Origin: Sphingobacteriales bacterium
GTDB taxonomy: Bacteria > Bacteroidota > Bacteroidia > Sphingobacteriales > Sphingobacteriaceae
Assembly (NCBI GenBank): GCA_014763615.1
Contig: JACXVB010000008.1
Location: forward strand, 38,651 to 102,650
Reading direction: 5' to 3'
Length of the DNA stretch: 64,000 nucleotides
Shown piece by piece: positions 1 to 9,423 of the stretch (positions are counted from its first letter, which is position 1; each line of letters begins with the position of its first letter). The notes under the pieces were generated by a model. The model was not told the origin of the DNA, ran no database searches, and saw only the letters and a list, made by a program, of their open reading frames with translations. The position numbers and the translations under genes are program-made.

Positions 1-1209
1 GCACAAACTTTAAAATATTTAGTAGAAAAGTATCAAATAGAAGCTATTGCTATTGGAAATGGAACAGCGAGTAGAGAAACCGAAGACTTTGTAAAAGCAC
101 AAAATTTAGAAGGCGTTTTAGTAGTGATGGTAAATGAGAGTGGCGCTTCTATCTACTCTGCTTCAGAAACTGCTCGTGAAGAATTTCCTGATCATGATAT
201 TACCGTTAGAGGTGCCGTTTCCATTGGTAGAAGGATGATGGACCCGCTGGCCGAATTAGTAAAAATTGACCCTAAATCCATCGGCGTAGGCCAATACCAA
301 CATGATGTAGATCAAAATAAATTACAAACTTCTTTAGATGATACCGTGATCTCTTGTGTAAATGCCGTAGGCGTGGAGTTAAACACCGCTTCTAAGCAAA
401 TCCTCTCTTACATTTCTGGTTTAGGGCCACAATTGGCACAAAACATTGTAGAATATCGTAACCTTCATGGTGCTTTTAAAAATCGAGAATCTCTGAAAAA
501 AGTTCCTCGTTTGGGCGATAAAGCTTTTGAGCAAGCTGCTGGTTTCCTCAGAATTAGAAATGCAGAACATCCTTTAGATAGTAGCGCAGTACACCCAGAG
601 CGTTATGCTTTGGTAGCCCAAATGGCTAAGGATTTAAACTGCAAAGTGGAAGATTTGATGAAGGATGAAAAGCTGAGAAAGCAAATCGATTTAAAAAAAT
701 ACATTTCTACCGAAGTAGGCTTACCTACTTTACAGGATATCATTGCCGAATTGGCAAAACCCGGACGTGACCCTCGTGAGCAATTTGAAGCATTTGCATT
801 TGCGGATGGCATCAATAAAATAGAGGATTTAAAACTTGGAATGAAACTGCCTGGCGTGGTTACCAATATTACCAACTTTGGCGCTTTTGTAGATATAGGC
901 GTACATCAAGATGGTTTGGTACATCTGAGCCAAATGGCAGATCAATTTATTGCTAACCCCAACGAAGTGGTAAAAGTAGCACAACGTGTAGAGGTTACTG
1001 TTGTAGAGGTAGATTATGCCAGAAAAAGAATTTCATTGAGCATGAAGTCTGGAGAAAAGAAAGCTCCTGCTGAAAAGCCTAAAAGAAACGAATTTCAAAA
1101 ACCCAAAGCAGCTTTCGAGAAGCCTAAATTTCAGAAAAAAGAAGAGCCCAAAGCCGTAGAAGGCGATATGCAAGACAAGCTAAAAGCCTTAATGGGGAAA
1201 TTTAAGTAA
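1..1209 (+). CDS. tex: Tex-family transcription accessory protein, 3' part (5' end outside window)
   Basis: The reading frame is open from base 1, so the gene starts upstream; about 402 residues are present. The first residues (IAIGNGTASRETEDF) are the end of the YqgF/RNase H-like domain of Tex. A helix-hairpin-helix region follows (YISGLGPQLAQNIVEYR), then an S1 RNA-binding domain near the end (GVVTNITNFGAFVDIGVHQD). The protein ends in a Lys/Pro/Glu-rich tail. Tex proteins bind nucleic acid and are linked to transcription and RNA turnover; the exact role here is unknown. The domain order is normal and nothing is broken within the window. Confidence 0.95.
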   Translation, partial: AQTLKYLVEKYQIEAIAIGNGTASRETEDFVKAQNLEGVLVVMVNESGASIYSASETAREEFPDHDITVRGAVSIGRRMMDPLAELVKIDPKSIGVGQYQHDVDQNKLQTSLDDTVISCVNAVGVELNTASKQILSYISGLGPQLAQNIVEYRNLHGAFKNRESLKKVPRLGDKAFEQAAGFLRIRNAEHPLDSSAVHPERYALVAQMAKDLNCKVEDLMKDEKLRKQIDLKKYISTEVGLPTLQDIIAELAKPGRDPREQFEAFAFADGINKIEDLKLGMKLPGVVTNITNFGAFVDIGVHQDGLVHLSQMADQFIANPNEVVKVAQRVEVTVVEVDYARKRISLSMKSGEKKAPAEKPKRNEFQKPKAAFEKPKFQKKEEPKAVEGDMQDKLKALMGKFK

Positions 1210-1345
1210 AGCTTAAAGCGAAAAAGCAGAAGGCAAAAAGCGCAAAACTGAAAATGGAGCGCTTTGGGTTTAAACTTTTTCTAATATTTAAATAGGCTTT
1301 GCGCAGATAAATCAAGCGTTAAGCCTTTTGCATTAAGCCTTACGC
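1210..1345. repeat. Low-complexity intergenic repeat of the GCTTAAAGCG / AAGCCTTACGCC type
   Basis: This gap between two convergent genes consists of variants of AAGCTTAAAGCG, AAAGCGCAAAAC and AAGCCTTACGCC. A related stretch (CTTACGCCTTTCAGCC) lies at about 27350-27400, before the thrA stop. It looks like non-coding intergenic repeat DNA. No gene or clear terminator is visible. Confidence 0.5.
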
Positions 1346-1822
1346 CTATTTTAGAGTAATCTGCCTCTTGATACTCTCTTCTAAAGAAATAAAAGTTTCT
1401 GTACGCTGAATACCTGGAACTGCTTGAACTTCATCATTTAAAACATGACGAAGGTGGGTAGTATCTCTACAAATAATTTTAGCAAACATAGAGTAGGCCC
1501 CAGTGGTGTAATGTAACTCTACAATTTCCTTCACTTGTTTCAATTTCTCCACCGCATCGTGATAAATGGAACCTTTTTCTAGATAAATACCTAAAAAAGC
1601 ACAAATATCATAGCCTACTTTTTGCGCATCTACAATCAGGTTTGAGCCCTTAATAATTCCTAAATCCTGCATCTTTTTCATCCTTACGTGGATGGTTCCA
1701 CCAGAAACGATGAGTTCTTTTGCAATTTCTGTATAGGCAGTAGTGGCATCATTCATTAAAATAGATAGGATTTCAATATCCAAATTATCAATTTCTAAAT
1801 TAGGTCGGGCTTTATCAATCAT
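1346..1822 (-). CDS. Lrp/AsnC family transcriptional regulator
   Basis: A 158-residue protein of the usual Lrp/AsnC size. An N-terminal winged helix-turn-helix (LDIEILSILMNDATTAYTEI, then GTIHVRMKKMQDLGII) is followed by a RAM ligand-binding domain in the C-terminal half. Such proteins are octameric or dimeric amino-acid-responsive regulators. The target genes cannot be told from context: the neighbours are convergent tex and a divergent tRNA-like gene. The start at 1822 is the only sensible one, since the HTH begins about 14 residues in. The upstream sequence is very A+T-rich. Confidence 0.93.
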   Translation of the reverse strand: MIDKARPNLEIDNLDIEILSILMNDATTAYTEIAKELIVSGGTIHVRMKKMQDLGIIKGSNLIVDAQKVGYDICAFLGIYLEKGSIYHDAVEKLKQVKEIVELHYTTGAYSMFAKIICRDTTHLRHVLNDEVQAVPGIQRTETFISLEESIKRQITLK

Positions 1823-1895
1823 GTTTTTTCTGAATTTTAATATAAAACAAGTATAAATAAAAAATTTATAAAAATTAAAATATATTGTTGAAATA

Positions 1896-1927
1896 TTTGC
1901 AACGTATATCCTTATGCTTTACATTTG
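1896..1927 (+). promoter_or_regulatory. Bacteroidota-type promoter for the tRNA-like gene
   Basis: TTTG at 1896-1899, 20 bases, then TACATTTG at 1920-1927, an exact match to the TAnnTTTG -7 box of Bacteroidota. The start point would be near 1933, about 50 bases before the tRNA-like gene. This is prediction from the motif only. Confidence 0.65.
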
Positions 1928-1985
1928 TTTTATACAATAACTCATTAGGGCGATCCGAATGATGAAATTGAAAAAATAAAATACA

Positions 1986-2099
1986 CTGTAGGGTGGTGAA
2001 ATTGGCAGACACACCTCCTTGTCTCGGTGGCGAAGGTTTGGGAAATAGCCGCAAGGTGAAATAACTACTTCGTGTAGGTTCGACTCCTACCCCTACAGC
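1986..2099 (+). tRNA. Atypical class-II tRNA-like gene (Leu-type body, GUC in the anticodon position, very long variable arm)
   Basis: Seen directly: an acceptor stem TGTAGGG (1987-1993) pairing with CCCTACA (2091-2097), extendable to 8 bp by C1986-G2098; a D arm GTG/CAC with a Leu-like loop (AAATTGGCAGA); and a T arm GTAGG/CCTAC with loop TTCGACT (2074-2090). The anticodon arm is CCTCC/GGTGG with one T-T mismatch and loop TTGTCTC, which puts GTC at positions 34-36 and an unusual T at 37. Between the anticodon arm and T arm lie about 43 nt, far more than a normal class-II variable arm. They can fold as CGAAG/CTTCG, GTT/AAC and GCC-GCAA-GGT. No CCA is encoded. It could be a divergent tRNA, a tRNA-derived RNA or a decaying gene; amino-acid identity is not assigned. 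Confidence 0.6.
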
Positions 2100-2133
2100 C
2101 CTTTCGTTTAATTTAGGTTTATAATTGGTTAGT

Positions 2134-2178
2134 TTAAGCTCAGTCCTCCCCGTTCTGAGCTTAACTGTTTTATAGGGT
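2134..2178 (+). terminator. Rho-independent terminator after the tRNA-like gene
   Basis: A perfect 10-bp stem TTAAGCTCAG (2134-2143) / CTGAGCTTAA (2155-2164) with an 11-base loop, followed by a T-rich run (CTGTTTTATAGGGTTTT). It lies 36 bases after the tRNA-like gene. Confidence 0.6.
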
Positions 2179-2499
2179 TTTGGTTTTATGCCTTAACCAC
2201 TAAACAAACCACTTGTTGCATAGGATTAATTGCTACGTTCTGTCTAAAAACCCCAATTAGTTTTGAAACTTAGCCGTTAAAAGGATAAATAAAAACGATT
2301 GACCATCAGGAAAAACCACTCATTTTCTGGTTTACTGTTTTTTTAAACTCCCGTGGAAAGGATGAAGCATTAAGTATGCAATATAAACCCAAGATTGACC
2401 AACCTGTTCTTTTAATGTGGGAACCGATTGGAGGTTTTTAGAGGCTTTGATGGCCTATTAAACGAAATTAGGCGATTCAGAAGCCTGAAATTTTGGTTT
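2179..2499. other. Intergenic region without a recognisable gene; possible small RNA
   Basis: About 320 bases with no convincing ORF on either strand. Several short GC-containing blocks and a TTTTTTT run near 2340 are visible, and the region ends in a strong terminator-like hairpin (2500-2545). A short non-coding RNA on the + strand is possible. I do not recognise 6S RNA, RNase P RNA, SRP RNA or tmRNA signatures. Confidence 0.3.
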
Positions 2500-2553
2500 A
2501 ACAAAGGGTTTGACTGGAAGCAAAACCCTTTGTTCTATTTATATTTTCTTTTT
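2500..2553. terminator. Strong hairpin terminator, usable from either side
   Basis: A perfect 12-bp stem AACAAAGGGTTT (2500-2511) / AAACCCTTTGTT (2523-2534) with an 11-base loop. On the + strand it is followed by CTATTTATATTTTCTTTTTT. On the minus strand it lies 67 bases after the stop of the flavoprotein gene ending at 2601, so it may serve that gene; the T-run is better on the + side. Confidence 0.7.
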
Positions 2554-2600
2554 TATCATATATTTTGATACGCACTTTTAAGTTTTAAGGATTGGCTTTT

Positions 2601-3860
2601 TTAAATTATGGTATGATCACCAACAAACTCAGACAAAGGCATTCCCCAGCTTGGAACTTTTCCACCTAAAGTTTGATACATTGTTTTAAAGCCCATTTTT
2701 AAAATATAAGGGGTATAGCCCATCTTTAAAATACAGGTTTCTCCACCCCACCATTCGTCTGTATGCATATAAAATCCTTTATGGTTACCCATATCTCCAA
2801 AACAAAGTACCGCAGGGTGTAACGGATCCACTTTTTCAGTTCTTTCCAGAATTTCATTTGCTAAAACTTTCGCTACAATTTCACATTCCATGTGCCCTAA
2901 AGAAGCTGATTTTGGAACTGTAACTGATGCTGCGTCTCCTACTGCAAATATCTCAGGGAAATCAGGGTTTCTCATAAAGAAATCTGTAACCACAAAACCT
3001 TGGTCATCAACAAATGGAAGATCTTTCATAAAATCATGGGCTTCCCAATTAGGAAAGACTATTTTCATTTCAGCCTCTAAGCTACTTCCGTCTTTAAAAT
3101 CTATACCATCTTTATAAATTCTTTTAATTCCGACGGTGTCTTTTCTATAGCCATATTCAGCTAACATAGGGAGCAACTGCTTTAAAATGGTTTCTCCAGC
3201 ATCTTCTGCTATCACTTCTCCAGGTGTAAAAAGTGTGATATTCTTAGCATTTCCTTTTTTATGTTTTTTCAACCAATCTACTAGAGAAAAAGCCAATTCT
3301 ATTGGTGGGCCTTCGCATGCAGCCAATGCAACAGGTATTTTAGGAAGTTTAGGACTTTGCCCTTGGATAAAACGGTCTGAACCAATGGCTATATGACCTC
3401 CTTTGTACTCATTATGCAGGTACTTTCTTACTTCATTACCGTAGAACGTGTCTGAAAATGTATGCCCAAACTCTGCAAAGCCTTCAATTTTGTCGTAAGC
3501 TAATTTACAGCCTAGAGCAACAACTAAATAATCATAAGATATGGTTTCTTGTGCTGCCCCTGTTCTCTCATTAGGCGTAAAAAGAACCTTTTTATTGTCT
3601 GCATCAATATGCTCAACTTCTCCTTGGATAAATTCACTTCCATCGCGTTTTAAAAATTTCTGAAATTGAAACTCTAAGGAATCAGCTGGATTGTGATTGT
3701 TAAAAACTTCAATAGGAATATTGGGTATAAAGTTGATATAATTTTTCCTGTCTATGATGGTGATTTCTGCGGCATCACCTATTTCTTGGTGAAGGAATCG
3801 TGACACGGTAAGTCCGGCAAAATTGCATCCGAGGACTACTATTTTTTTTGATTTTTTCAT
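2601..3860 (-). CDS. NAD(P)/FAD-dependent oxidoreductase, sulfide:quinone reductase-like
   Basis: A two-dinucleotide-binding-domain flavoprotein of 419 residues, counted from the ATG at 3860; the frame extends 25 codons upstream to 3935, but that part is Lys-rich and unlike the family. The FAD-binding motif VVLGCNFAGLTVSRFL is at the very N-terminus. The second motif is DYLVVALGCKLAYD, and FAVGDAA is near the C-terminus. The SQR-like signature is the cysteine in AACEGPPIE and the C-terminal membrane-facing stretch. SQRs oxidise sulfide and pass electrons to quinone; type II NADH dehydrogenase-like activity is the alternative. It is a single gene with no partner beside it. Confidence 0.8.
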   Translation of the reverse strand: MKKSKKIVVLGCNFAGLTVSRFLHQEIGDAAEITIIDRKNYINFIPNIPIEVFNNHNPADSLEFQFQKFLKRDGSEFIQGEVEHIDADNKKVLFTPNERTGAAQETISYDYLVVALGCKLAYDKIEGFAEFGHTFSDTFYGNEVRKYLHNEYKGGHIAIGSDRFIQGQSPKLPKIPVALAACEGPPIELAFSLVDWLKKHKKGNAKNITLFTPGEVIAEDAGETILKQLLPMLAEYGYRKDTVGIKRIYKDGIDFKDGSSLEAEMKIVFPNWEAHDFMKDLPFVDDQGFVVTDFFMRNPDFPEIFAVGDAASVTVPKSASLGHMECEIVAKVLANEILERTEKVDPLHPAVLCFGDMGNHKGFYMHTDEWWGGETCILKMGYTPYILKMGFKTMYQTLGGKVPSWGMPLSEFVGDHTII

Positions 3861-4439
3861 CTTTTTTTTATTCTGATTAAAGTTAGTTTTTTTTTTAATA
3901 AGGCAAAGGTCTCGTCCTAAAAAAAGTTTACGCATTTTTGATAATCTAAAGTATCCTTTACCTCAGCCGAAGCAGGTAAAAGGTAAACAGTCCCAATTAT
4001 CTCCTTAGTCTATTTTCAAGCAAAAGGCTTAGTGGCAAAGCCTAGCGTATTTTGCCCGACTTGTGCTTAATCATAAATATCATCATCAATGCTTTATTTG
4101 TATTTAGTCACGAGTCTCCCACCCCCTTTATCCATCACACAAAAGAGTTGCGCCAGTTGAGCTATTGAACCTATGCCGAAGCGATACCTTGCCCTCAACT
4201 AAAAATAATACCCAAAGTCTTTGTTCTATATTCCTTCATCCTTGTTCTTTACTCCTTGTTCCAATCCTTACCCCTTTATATCCTAAAAATTATGTTAAAA
4301 TACCTTAAATCATTATGCTTAAACCTGCGATTCCTTAAATAAAATCTTAATTTTACCTCCCCAACAAATGCCAAATTGACTTAATCATCTCTATGGCTTA
4401 ATTGTTGTTTTTGAAAGAGCTTTAAATACAGAAAAAGAA
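3861..4439. other. Long intergenic region with hairpins and low-complexity repeats
   Basis: No ORF is supported. Hairpins are visible at 3955-3983 (CCTTTACCT / AGGTAAAAGG) and about 4027-4050 (AGGCTT / AAGCCT). Around 4105-4172 the minus strand resembles scrambled tRNA pieces (AATAGCTCAACTGG, then GAGACTCGTGACT), but no cloverleaf folds. At 4216-4262 a low-complexity CTTTGTTC/CCTTGTTC stretch is of the kind scattered between genes elsewhere in the window. The secA promoter must lie near the end. Confidence 0.4.
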
Positions 4440-7400
4440 ATGCTGAGTTTTATAAATAAGATTTTTGGTAGTAAATCTGACCGTGACGTTAAGAGCGTAA
4501 AACCCATAGTTGATCAAATCAAAGCAGAATACGAGAAATTAAGTAGCTTATCTCATGACGAGCTAAGAGCGAAAACACTTGATTTCAAAGCCAGAATCAA
4601 ATCTTCTTTAGCCGATATTGATGCGAAGATTGCCGAAATCAAAAAGAATGTAGAAGAAAATCAAGAGCTCACCATACAGCAAAAAACCGCCCTTTATGAT
4701 GAGGTGGATAAGTTAGAAAAAGATAGAAACAAAACTTTGGAAGATACCTTGATGGAAATCTTACCGGAAGCTTTTGCCGTGATGAAAGAAACTGCTCGCC
4801 GCTTTACCGAAAACGAAACCATTGAGGTTACCGCATCCGATTTCGACCGTGAATTGGCTGCTCGCAAACCTAATGTGGTGATTAAAGGAGATAAAGCCAT
4901 CCACCATAATAGCTGGTTAGCCGCCGGTACCGAAGTAAAGTGGAATATGGTACACTACGATGTGCAATTGATCGGGGGTATCGTTTTACACCAAGGTAAA
5001 ATTGCCGAAATGGCCACTGGAGAGGGTAAAACTTTAGTGGGTACGCTACCTATTTATTTAAATGCCCTTTCGGGCGAAGGTATCCATGTGGTAACGGTAA
5101 ACGATTATTTGGCTCGACGTGACTCTGAGTGGAACGGTCCAATTTTCGAGTTCCATGGTTTAGCCGTTGATTGTATCGATAAGCATCAACCTAACTCCCC
5201 ACAAAGAAGAAAAGCTTACCAAGCAGATGTAGTTTATGGTACCAATAATGAGTTTGGTTTTGATTACCTGCGTGACAACATGACACGCACCCCAGAAGAA
5301 TTGGTGCAAGGTAAATTACATTATGCCATTGTGGATGAGGTGGATTCGGTTTTAATTGATGATGCCCGTACGCCATTAATCATTTCAGGTCCGATTCCGA
5401 AAGGAGATCAGCATGAATTTTATGAGCTAAAACCAAGGATTGAAAGATTGGTCAATGCACAAAAAAACTATGTACAAGGCGCTTTAAATGAAGCTAAGAA
5501 ACTCATCGCCGAAGGTAAAACTGGACCCGGTGAGGGCGAAGGTGGTTTGGCATTATTTAGAGCTTATCGCGGTTTACCGAAAAATAAAGCATTAATTAAG
5601 TTCTTGAGTGAGCCTGGGATGAAAACCATCCTCAACAAAACCGAGAACTATTACATGCAAGATCAAAACAAAGAAATGCCTAAGGCTGATGCCGAATTAT
5701 TCTTTGTGATTGATGAAAAAAATAACCAAGTAGAGCTTTCTGAAAAAGGAATTGAGCTGATTACCGCTTCCGGTGAAGACCCAGGTTTCTTCTTGATGCC
5801 AGATGTGGGATCTGAAATTGCCGAAATAGAAAAATCTAACCTAAGCAATGAGGAAAAAGCAGCCAAGAAAGATGAGTTAATCAGAGATTTCTCGGTAAAA
5901 TCAGAGCGTATCCACTCGGTAAATCAACTGTTAAAAGCTTACACCTTATTTGAAAAAGATACCGAATACATCATTGATGAAGGAAAAGTAAAAATTGTAG
6001 ATGAGCAAACCGGACGTATCATGGATGGTCGTCGCTATTCAGACGGTTTACATCAAGCTATTGAAGCCAAAGAAAATGTAAAAGTAGAGGATGCAACCCA
6101 AACTTACGCCACCATTACTTTACAGAACTACTTCAGAATGTACCACAAACTGGCGGGTATGACGGGTACTGCCGTTACCGAAGCGGGTGAGTTGTGGCAA
6201 ATTTATAAATTGGATGTGGTAGAAATTCCAACCAATAAGCCTATCATTCGTGACGACAGGCAGGATAAAGTTTACCGTACTACTCGCGAAAAATACAATG
6301 CCGTAGCAGAAGAAATTGTAGAACTTACACAAGCAGGCCGACCAGTTTTAGTAGGTACCACTTCCGTGGAGATTTCTGAATTGCTGAGCCGTATGTTAAA
6401 AATGCGTGGCATCAAACACAATGTACTGAACGCTAAATTACACCAAAAAGAGGCGGATATTGTGGCCGAGGCGGGTAAACCCGGTCAGGTAACTATTGCT
6501 ACTAACATGGCGGGGCGTGGTACGGATATTAAATTGGGAGAGGGCGTAAAAGCTGCCGGTGGTTTAGCCATTGTAGGTACCGAGCGTCATGAATCTCGTC
6601 GTGTGGATAGACAGTTAAGAGGTCGTTCTGGTCGTCAGGGTGATCCAGGTTCTTCTCAATTCTTTGTGTCTTTAGAAGATAACTTGATGCGTTTATTCGG
6701 TTCTGAGCGTATCGCCGGATTGATGGTGAAAATGGGTATCGAAGATGGAGAGGTGATTCAACACTCTATGATTACCAACTCCATTGAAAGAGCGCAAAAG
6801 AAAGTAGAAGAGAATAACTTTGGTATCCGTAAGCGTTTGCTAGAATATGATGATGTGATGAACTCGCAACGTACCGTAATTTATACCAAACGTAAAAATG
6901 CATTATTTGGCGATCGTTTAGAAGTAGATATTGAAAACATGATTCTGGATACGGTGGATGACATCGTGGTAGAATACAAAGAATTAGGCAACTACGAAGG
7001 TTTCCACCTAGAAGTATTGCGCATTTTCGCCCTCGATACTTCCATTACAGAAGATCAATTTAACAATGGTACTGTTGATAATATTGCCGATAAGTTATTC
7101 TTAGAAGCTACCAGTTTTTACAAACGAAAATCCGAAGCCATTGCTCAACAAGCTTATCCTGTCATCAAAGATATTTACGATACCCGTGGAGAAAGTATAG
7201 AAAGCATCATTGTGCCATTTACCGATGGAACGATGGGCATTCAAGTGGCTGCTCCATTGAAAAAATCGGTGGAAACCAAAGGTAAGGAAGTGGTCAAATC
7301 TTTTGAGAAAACTATTACGCTTACGCTGATTGATGATACTTGGAAAGAGCACTTACGCGAAATGGACGATTTGAAACAATCTGTACAAAACGCAGTTTAC

Positions 7401-7751
7401 GAGCAAAAAGATCCATTGGTAGTTTATAAAGTTGAAGCCTTTAATCTCTTCAAAGAAATGTTAAGTGTAGTCAACAAAGAAGTGGTGAGCTTCTTATTTA
7501 AAGGTGGTATTCCGATGCAAGGTGCTGATGCGCCTTTAAGAGAAGCCAAACCTCAACCTAAAACAGACCTAAGTAAACTAAAAGTGTCTAAACCAGAAAT
7601 GGTGAGTGAAGGTAATGGTATGCCGATGGAAGATACTCGTGAGCTACAAAAAACACAACCGATTAGGGTAGAAAATAAGGTAGGAAGAAACGACCCTTGC
7701 CCTTGCGGTAGCGGTAAAAAATATAAAAACTGTCACGGAGCAAACGCTTAA
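4440..7751 (+). CDS. secA: Protein translocase ATPase SecA
   Basis: The motor of Sec protein export: it binds preproteins at the inner face of the membrane and drives them through SecYEG by ATP hydrolysis. At 1103 residues it has the long form usual in Bacteroidota. Walker A (ATGEGKTLV) is near residue 192, the DEVD box ([15 protein letters not shown]) near 298 and the second motor domain motif [13 protein letters not shown] near 690. The C-terminus is a zinc-binding SEC-C tail ([13 protein letters not shown]). A 5-base gap separates it from the SPOR-protein gene, so the two probably share a transcript. Confidence 0.99.
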   Translation: MLSFINKIFGSKSDRDVKSVKPIVDQIKAEYEKLSSLSHDELRAKTLDFKARIKSSLADIDAKIAEIKKNVEENQELTIQQKTALYDEVDKLEKDRNKTLEDTLMEILPEAFAVMKETARRFTENETIEVTASDFDRELAARKPNVVIKGDKAIHHNSWLAAGTEVKWNMVHYDVQLIGGIVLHQGKIAEMATGEGKTLVGTLPIYLNALSGEGIHVVTVNDYLARRDSEWNGPIFEFHGLAVDCIDKHQPNSPQRRKAYQADVVYGTNNEFGFDYLRDNMTRTPEELVQGKLHYAIVDEVDSVLIDDARTPLIISGPIPKGDQHEFYELKPRIERLVNAQKNYVQGALNEAKKLIAEGKTGPGEGEGGLALFRAYRGLPKNKALIKFLSEPGMKTILNKTENYYMQDQNKEMPKADAELFFVIDEKNNQVELSEKGIELITASGEDPGFFLMPDVGSEIAEIEKSNLSNEEKAAKKDELIRDFSVKSERIHSVNQLLKAYTLFEKDTEYIIDEGKVKIVDEQTGRIMDGRRYSDGLHQAIEAKENVKVEDATQTYATITLQNYFRMYHKLAGMTGTAVTEAGELWQIYKLDVVEIPTNKPIIRDDRQDKVYRTTREKYNAVAEEIVELTQAGRPVLVGTTSVEISELLSRMLKMRGIKHNVLNAKLHQKEADIVAEAGKPGQVTIATNMAGRGTDIKLGEGVKAAGGLAIVGTERHESRRVDRQLRGRSGRQGDPGSSQFFVSLEDNLMRLFGSERIAGLMVKMGIEDGEVIQHSMITNSIERAQKKVEENNFGIRKRLLEYDDVMNSQRTVIYTKRKNALFGDRLEVDIENMILDTVDDIVVEYKELGNYEGFHLEVLRIFALDTSITEDQFNNGTVDNIADKLFLEATSFYKRKSEAIAQQAYPVIKDIYDTRGESIESIIVPFTDGTMGIQVAAPLKKSVETKGKEVVKSFEKTITLTLIDDTWKEHLREMDDLKQSVQNAVYEQKDPLVVYKVEAFNLFKEMLSVVNKEVVSFLFKGGIPMQGADAPLREAKPQPKTDLSKLKVSKPEMVSEGNGMPMEDTRELQKTQPIRVENKVGRNDPCPCGSGKKYKNCHGANA

Positions 7752-7756
7752 TAAAA

Positions 7757-8194
7757 ATGAGGCATTACCTATCCATTTTAGGATTATTACTCTGTACTAG
7801 TTTGGCTTTTGGTCAAGATGGAGGTAAGGTAACTGTAATTAAAAACCCCGCTATTGATAGTTTAATTGCCAGACGCATTGCTTTAAACAAAGTAACTTCT
7901 GGCAACGGTTCTCCTTACGTGATGAATGGTTACCGAGTTCAAATATTCTTTGGCACCGACCGAAAAGAGGCTTATGCGCAACAGGCTAAGTTTAAATCGC
8001 TTTATCCAGAGTTAGATACTTACCTTTCTTATACCCAACCTAACTATAGGGTGAAGATTGGCGATTTTAGAACCCGAGCTCAAGCACAAAAAATGATGAA
8101 TGAGTTGCGATCAAATTTTCCTTCTCTGTTCATTTTTAACGAAAAGATTAACCCCATAAAAGCCGATAAATTTGATGCTGATCAACAAAATTAA
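7757..8194 (+). CDS. SPOR-domain secreted protein
   Basis: A 145-residue protein with a signal peptide (LSILGLLLCTSLAFG, cleavage before QDGG). The rest is one SPOR domain (GYRVQIFFGTDRKEAYAQQ, then YRVKIGDFRTRAQAQKMM). SPOR domains bind glycan strands of peptidoglycan lacking stem peptides, as at division sites, so it is expected in the periplasm. The start lies 5 bases after the secA stop, and the end overlaps the next gene by 20 bases, which indicates an operon. Confidence 0.88.
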   Translation: MRHYLSILGLLLCTSLAFGQDGGKVTVIKNPAIDSLIARRIALNKVTSGNGSPYVMNGYRVQIFFGTDRKEAYAQQAKFKSLYPELDTYLSYTQPNYRVKIGDFRTRAQAQKMMNELRSNFPSLFIFNEKINPIKADKFDADQQN

Positions 8195-9359
8195 ATCCAT
8201 CGCTAGTGAAATTAAGGAGGAAGTAACTGTAAACAGAAGACACTTACACGCCAATCCTGAGCTTTCTTTTGAGGAATACCAAACCTCTGCATTTGTGAAA
8301 ATGCAATTAGATAAAATGGGGATTCCTTATCAGGAGATGGCCAATACTGGTGTAGTAGGTTTAATCAAAGGAGAAAAAGCATCAGACAAAACTATCGCCT
8401 TAAGGGCAGATATGGATGCACTTCCTATTGTTGAGGCGAATGAGGTGGATTATAAATCTAAAAACAATGGCGTGATGCATGCCTGCGGACATGATGTGCA
8501 CACTTCGTCTTTGTTAGGAACAGCAAAAATTTTAAATGAAATCAAAGCAGATTTTGGAGGAACCATAAAACTAATCTTCCAACCTGCCGAAGAACGTTTA
8601 CCCGGCGGTGCTAATTTGATGATTAAAGAAGGGGTGTTAGAAAACCCTAAACCTTCAGCCGTTTTAGGTCAGCATGTGATGCCTTTGATAGAAGCTGGAA
8701 AAATTGGCATACGCTCTGGAAAATACATGGCTTCTACCGATGAGTTGTATGTGACCATCAAAGGTAAAGGCGGGCATGGAGCGCAACCACAACAAAATAT
8801 AGACCCGGTGGTGATTATGGCACAAATGATTACTGCCCTGCAAAGTATCATCAGCAGAAATGCCGACCCTCGCTCTCCTTCTGTACTTTCTTTTGGAAAA
8901 GTAATTGCCAATGGTGCCACCAATGTGATTCCAAACGAAGTATATTTAGAAGGAACCTTCAGAACTTTAAATGAAAAATGGAGAGCGGAAGCGCATAGCA
9001 AAATGAAAAAATTGGCCGAAAGTATTGCCGAAGGGATGGGCGGAAGTGTAGATTTTAGAATCGAGAAAGGTTATCCATTTTTGATTAATGAGGAGAAATT
9101 AACCGCCAGAGTAAAAGCGGATGCTATTGATTATTTGGGAGCAGAAAATGTTTTAGACTTAGACATTTGGATGGCTGCAGAAGATTTTGCCTATTTCTCG
9201 CAAGCTGCTGATGCTTGCTTTTATCGCCTTGGAACTAGGAATGAAGAACGCGGCATCACTTCTTCTGTACACACCCCTACCTTTGATATTGATGAAAAAG
9301 CGCTAGGTATCAGTACGGGTTTGATGGCTTATTTAGCCATTAAAGAATTAGGAAACTAA
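8175..9359 (+). CDS. M20-family metal-dependent amidohydrolase, cytoplasmic
   Basis: 394 residues from the ATG at 8175; a TTG lies one codon before. It belongs to the N-acyl-amino-acid amidohydrolase / hippurate hydrolase group of M20. Metal-binding and catalytic motifs are LRADMDALP, HACGHDVHTS and QPAEE, with the dimerisation domain in the middle and a late His (SSVHTPTFDID). There is no signal peptide, unlike the paralogue at 39728-41047. It probably removes acyl groups from amino acids, but the substrate is unknown. It overlaps the SPOR gene by 20 bases. Confidence 0.93.
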   Translation: MLINKIKSIASEIKEEVTVNRRHLHANPELSFEEYQTSAFVKMQLDKMGIPYQEMANTGVVGLIKGEKASDKTIALRADMDALPIVEANEVDYKSKNNGVMHACGHDVHTSSLLGTAKILNEIKADFGGTIKLIFQPAEERLPGGANLMIKEGVLENPKPSAVLGQHVMPLIEAGKIGIRSGKYMASTDELYVTIKGKGGHGAQPQQNIDPVVIMAQMITALQSIISRNADPRSPSVLSFGKVIANGATNVIPNEVYLEGTFRTLNEKWRAEAHSKMKKLAESIAEGMGGSVDFRIEKGYPFLINEEKLTARVKADAIDYLGAENVLDLDIWMAAEDFAYFSQAADACFYRLGTRNEERGITSSVHTPTFDIDEKALGISTGLMAYLAIKELGN

Positions 9360-9387
9360 TGGTTTCCATAGATTAAAAATAGTTTAC

Positions 9388-9416
9388 GGCTTTCTTAAAA
9401 AAGGAAGCCTTTTTTA
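9388..9416 (+). terminator. Rho-independent terminator of the secA transcript
   Basis: A 7-bp stem GGCTTTC (9388-9394) / GGAAGCC (9403-9409) with one G-T pair and an 8-base loop, directly followed by TTTTTTATT. It lies 29 bases after the amidohydrolase stop. Confidence 0.75.
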
Positions 9417-9423
9417 TTCAAAC

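Noticed and set aside
603..875. Minus-strand ORF of 90 codons inside tex
   Set aside because: It lies opposite a clear Tex S1/HhH coding region and its translation has no protein-like motif; a shadow frame.
4100..4175. tRNA-like fragments on the minus strand (AATAGCTCAACTGG ... GAGACTCGTGACT)
   Set aside because: No acceptor or T stem pairs and no cloverleaf can be drawn; at most an old remnant of a tRNA.
5510..5560. In-frame repeat insert in secA ([15 protein letters not shown])
   Set aside because: The stretch looks like SELSEGEGE-type repeat peptides but has no palindrome and matches what I recall of Bacteroidota SecA.
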